64,000 nucleotides of DNA. Source: Apostichopus japonicus (Eukaryota; Echinodermata; Holothuroidea; Aspidochirotida; Stichopodidae). Location of the stretch: contig NC_092566.1 in the NCBI RefSeq assembly GCF_037975245.1, positions 6,850,001-6,914,000 on the forward strand, in the 5' to 3' direction. How positions within the stretch are numbered: position 1 is the first letter of the stretch; each line of letters starts with the position of its first letter. A model generated the notes under the pieces. That model was not told the origin of the DNA, ran no database searches, and saw only the letters and a program-made list of their open reading frames with translations. The translations under genes were made by a program, and so were the position numbers. This document shows positions 62,190 through 64,000 of the stretch, one piece after another.

Positions 62190-64000
62190 CTCCTTTTGTA
62201 GTTTAGCTGGAAAATGTGTGTGTTTGGGGTGGAGGGGGGGGGGGAGGGGAATACAGCTACTAGTTATACATTAAAAGAAATAAGTAAAACATATAGAATA
62301 GCCTATGAGACAACAAGGTTATAATTTCGCAATAGATTTCATATGCAGACAACAAGTTCCAAAGTTATAGATATACGCGTCAAAACGATTTTTCAACTGT
62401 TTAGAGGAAACCCGTGATAAATCTCGTTATATCATAACCGCATTTAAATAGTCTTTGAGAAGTGGTTTACTTACATAAGGCCAACCACAGAGTTTCATTT
62501 CATGTTCATTTTTTTAGGGGGTACTAAAAAAAAAAATTGTTTATGTTCCGCATTGACTAATAAACTCATTAAAATTTGTTTGTGTTAAGAGATTGTTGCG
62601 ATTCAGTAAGTCATTTCAAGTATATATATATATATTTCTTTTCAATTGCATTGTTTTATTATTTTTCATATTCTTCTACATAAGGAGAATACTAAACAGT
62701 CAAACAGGAGCAAATGTAAAGGGCGTAAATATATATGAGAGACTTTTACTTTCGAATCGCAAAACAGGAAACGACTTTTAGAGGTTGACAGAAGCAAATG
62801 CATATGAGTGAAAACCAATGACTTCGTTTACATAGGCCTATTATGATTACTTCCTTAATCTAGCTACTACACAAAATGAGATCAAACAAACACACACACG
62901 CACACACACGCACACATACTTAAGACATACACATTAAATTAAAAAAAAGAAGAAAGAAGCATATAACCCCTTTGATGAAAAAAGGAATTGTAATTAAAAC
63001 CTGTCCTCTATTAGTTGAAAACAAAAGATCATTTCAAATACTGAAATTCGTGGTATACGGCATGCATAGAACATTAATTTTATTAGTTTGTTTTTGTAGT
63101 AAGTTTGTACTCTCTCCCTCAAATCAAAGTTACACATCCCAAAATGAACCCGGAAAGTTGCCTATGTTGCATTCCTGCATTCGCATTTTCTTGATCATCC
63201 AATCATGTAACGGACTATACTATTTCATGTCAAACAGCCCAATAAATTAATCAAATTAAGGCAAAATTTCGAAGAGTTAATTTGTCATAAATACTAGAAT
63301 AAAGACTTTTTGTATGCCTTCATTAATTTTCAACTTGTTTTTTCTTTTGATCTACTTTATTTTCTCTCTTTACAAATCTTCAGTCTTAACAATGTTCGGT
63401 TTGTATAGACTGCATCATGTAAGAAACTCTTTATACTGCTTTAATTGATCCAAGTGCTAAGCCCATCATAGAAACGATTGTGAAAATGGCTGACGGAAGA
63501 ATATTAATGGGCTGTTAAGATATTAATTAACACTAATGACATCGTAATAATAACAAAACGAGAGTGATTTTTTTTTTTAAAAGTTTAAGTAATTTATACA
63601 ATTAGTTTATCGGTTCGTGTACTGTCGGTAATTTAAACCGTGTTGGTATGATTGCATCTATACTTGTTTTTCGTACCAACGGTGGCAGTGACCGTAAAGG
63701 GGGCTTACGCATGCGCACTGAGCTAATTCACCGATGCTCCTATTACTATGACGTGATTGATGTTACAGTGTAAACTCAATTCAAATACATTGCTTAAATT
63801 CCCATGAAATGGAGTCCGCATCAAGGTGGAGGGGAAGGGGGGGGGGGTTGAGGAGGGGAACGAAAACTCACCATCTCACATTTACCATATCTGTTGTGAT
63901 CCATGACATTCTAGTGCATGAACATTGTTCTTAAAACAAAGCCCATCACAACGCGTTACTTGTATATGAAACCACATATATGAAACCACTGTATACTTAG
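62190..64000. other. Probable IRF intron or upstream flank
   Basis: No coding match; a CA repeat lies at 62889-62917. A GTAAGT donor-like site on the minus strand at 62468-62473 follows a very short ATG frame (MKLCGWPY) but does not look like an IRF start. Confidence 0.4.

Noticed and set aside
62468-62500. First IRF exon (ATG followed by a GTAAGT donor)
   Set aside because: Only eight codons, with no similarity to IRF N-termini, and no following DNA-binding exon lies between it and 60416.

Overview
This is a eukaryotic (metazoan) genomic window: AT-rich, intron-scale spacing, dense SINE/MITE content and many TA, GAT and TTA microsatellites. The only gene recognised with confidence is an interferon regulatory factor (IRF1/2-type) on the minus strand at the right end (exons 56006-60416). 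IRFs are metazoan, and the frequent TAGGCCTA-like words plus the repeat content suggest a marine deuterostome invertebrate, probably an echinoderm. That taxonomic call is inference.

Left half (1-36200): a head-to-tail tandem array of a roughly 10-kb unit. Units begin at about 1 (cut by the window edge), 10260, 21753 and 33925; the fourth is broken off near 36200. A displaced fragment of the unit lies at 38436-38817. Units look nearly identical by eye but differ by discrete insertions and deletions: a 408-bp MITE in units 1 and 2 only; about 1.6 kb present in units 1 and 3 but missing in unit 2; a 2.94-kb TA-flanked element in unit 2; and a 1.79-kb hAT-like element, a 298-bp hAT MITE and a ~340-bp insertion in unit 3. 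Every complete unit carries a tRNA-derived SINE, a 217-bp GATATC-rich palindrome, a foldback sequence near the unit end, and remnants of coding sequence. The best of these are a 120-nt putative terminal exon on the minus strand that keeps its length in all three units, and a degraded Penelope-like reverse-transcriptase region. I could not assemble a complete gene from the unit. A 24-27-bp block whose sequence differs completely between units, set in otherwise matching sequence and bounded by splice-like signals, is the most unusual feature seen.

Middle (36200-55200): mostly non-coding, with retroelement debris (two Penelope-like GIY-YIG ends at 39.1-39.5 kb and 49.6-50.2 kb, and a LINE-like fragment at 40.15-40.57 kb), long microsatellites, tandem duplications and a few low-confidence exon-like ORFs (37.6 kb, 50.9 kb, 51.2 kb).

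Right end (55200-64000): six IRF exons whose reading phases all agree across the junctions, including one GC-AG intron. The exons for the N-terminal part of the DNA-binding domain were not found and probably lie beyond base 64000. The 3' terminal exon is uncertain. Most of the short ORFs in the window are chance frames through repeats.
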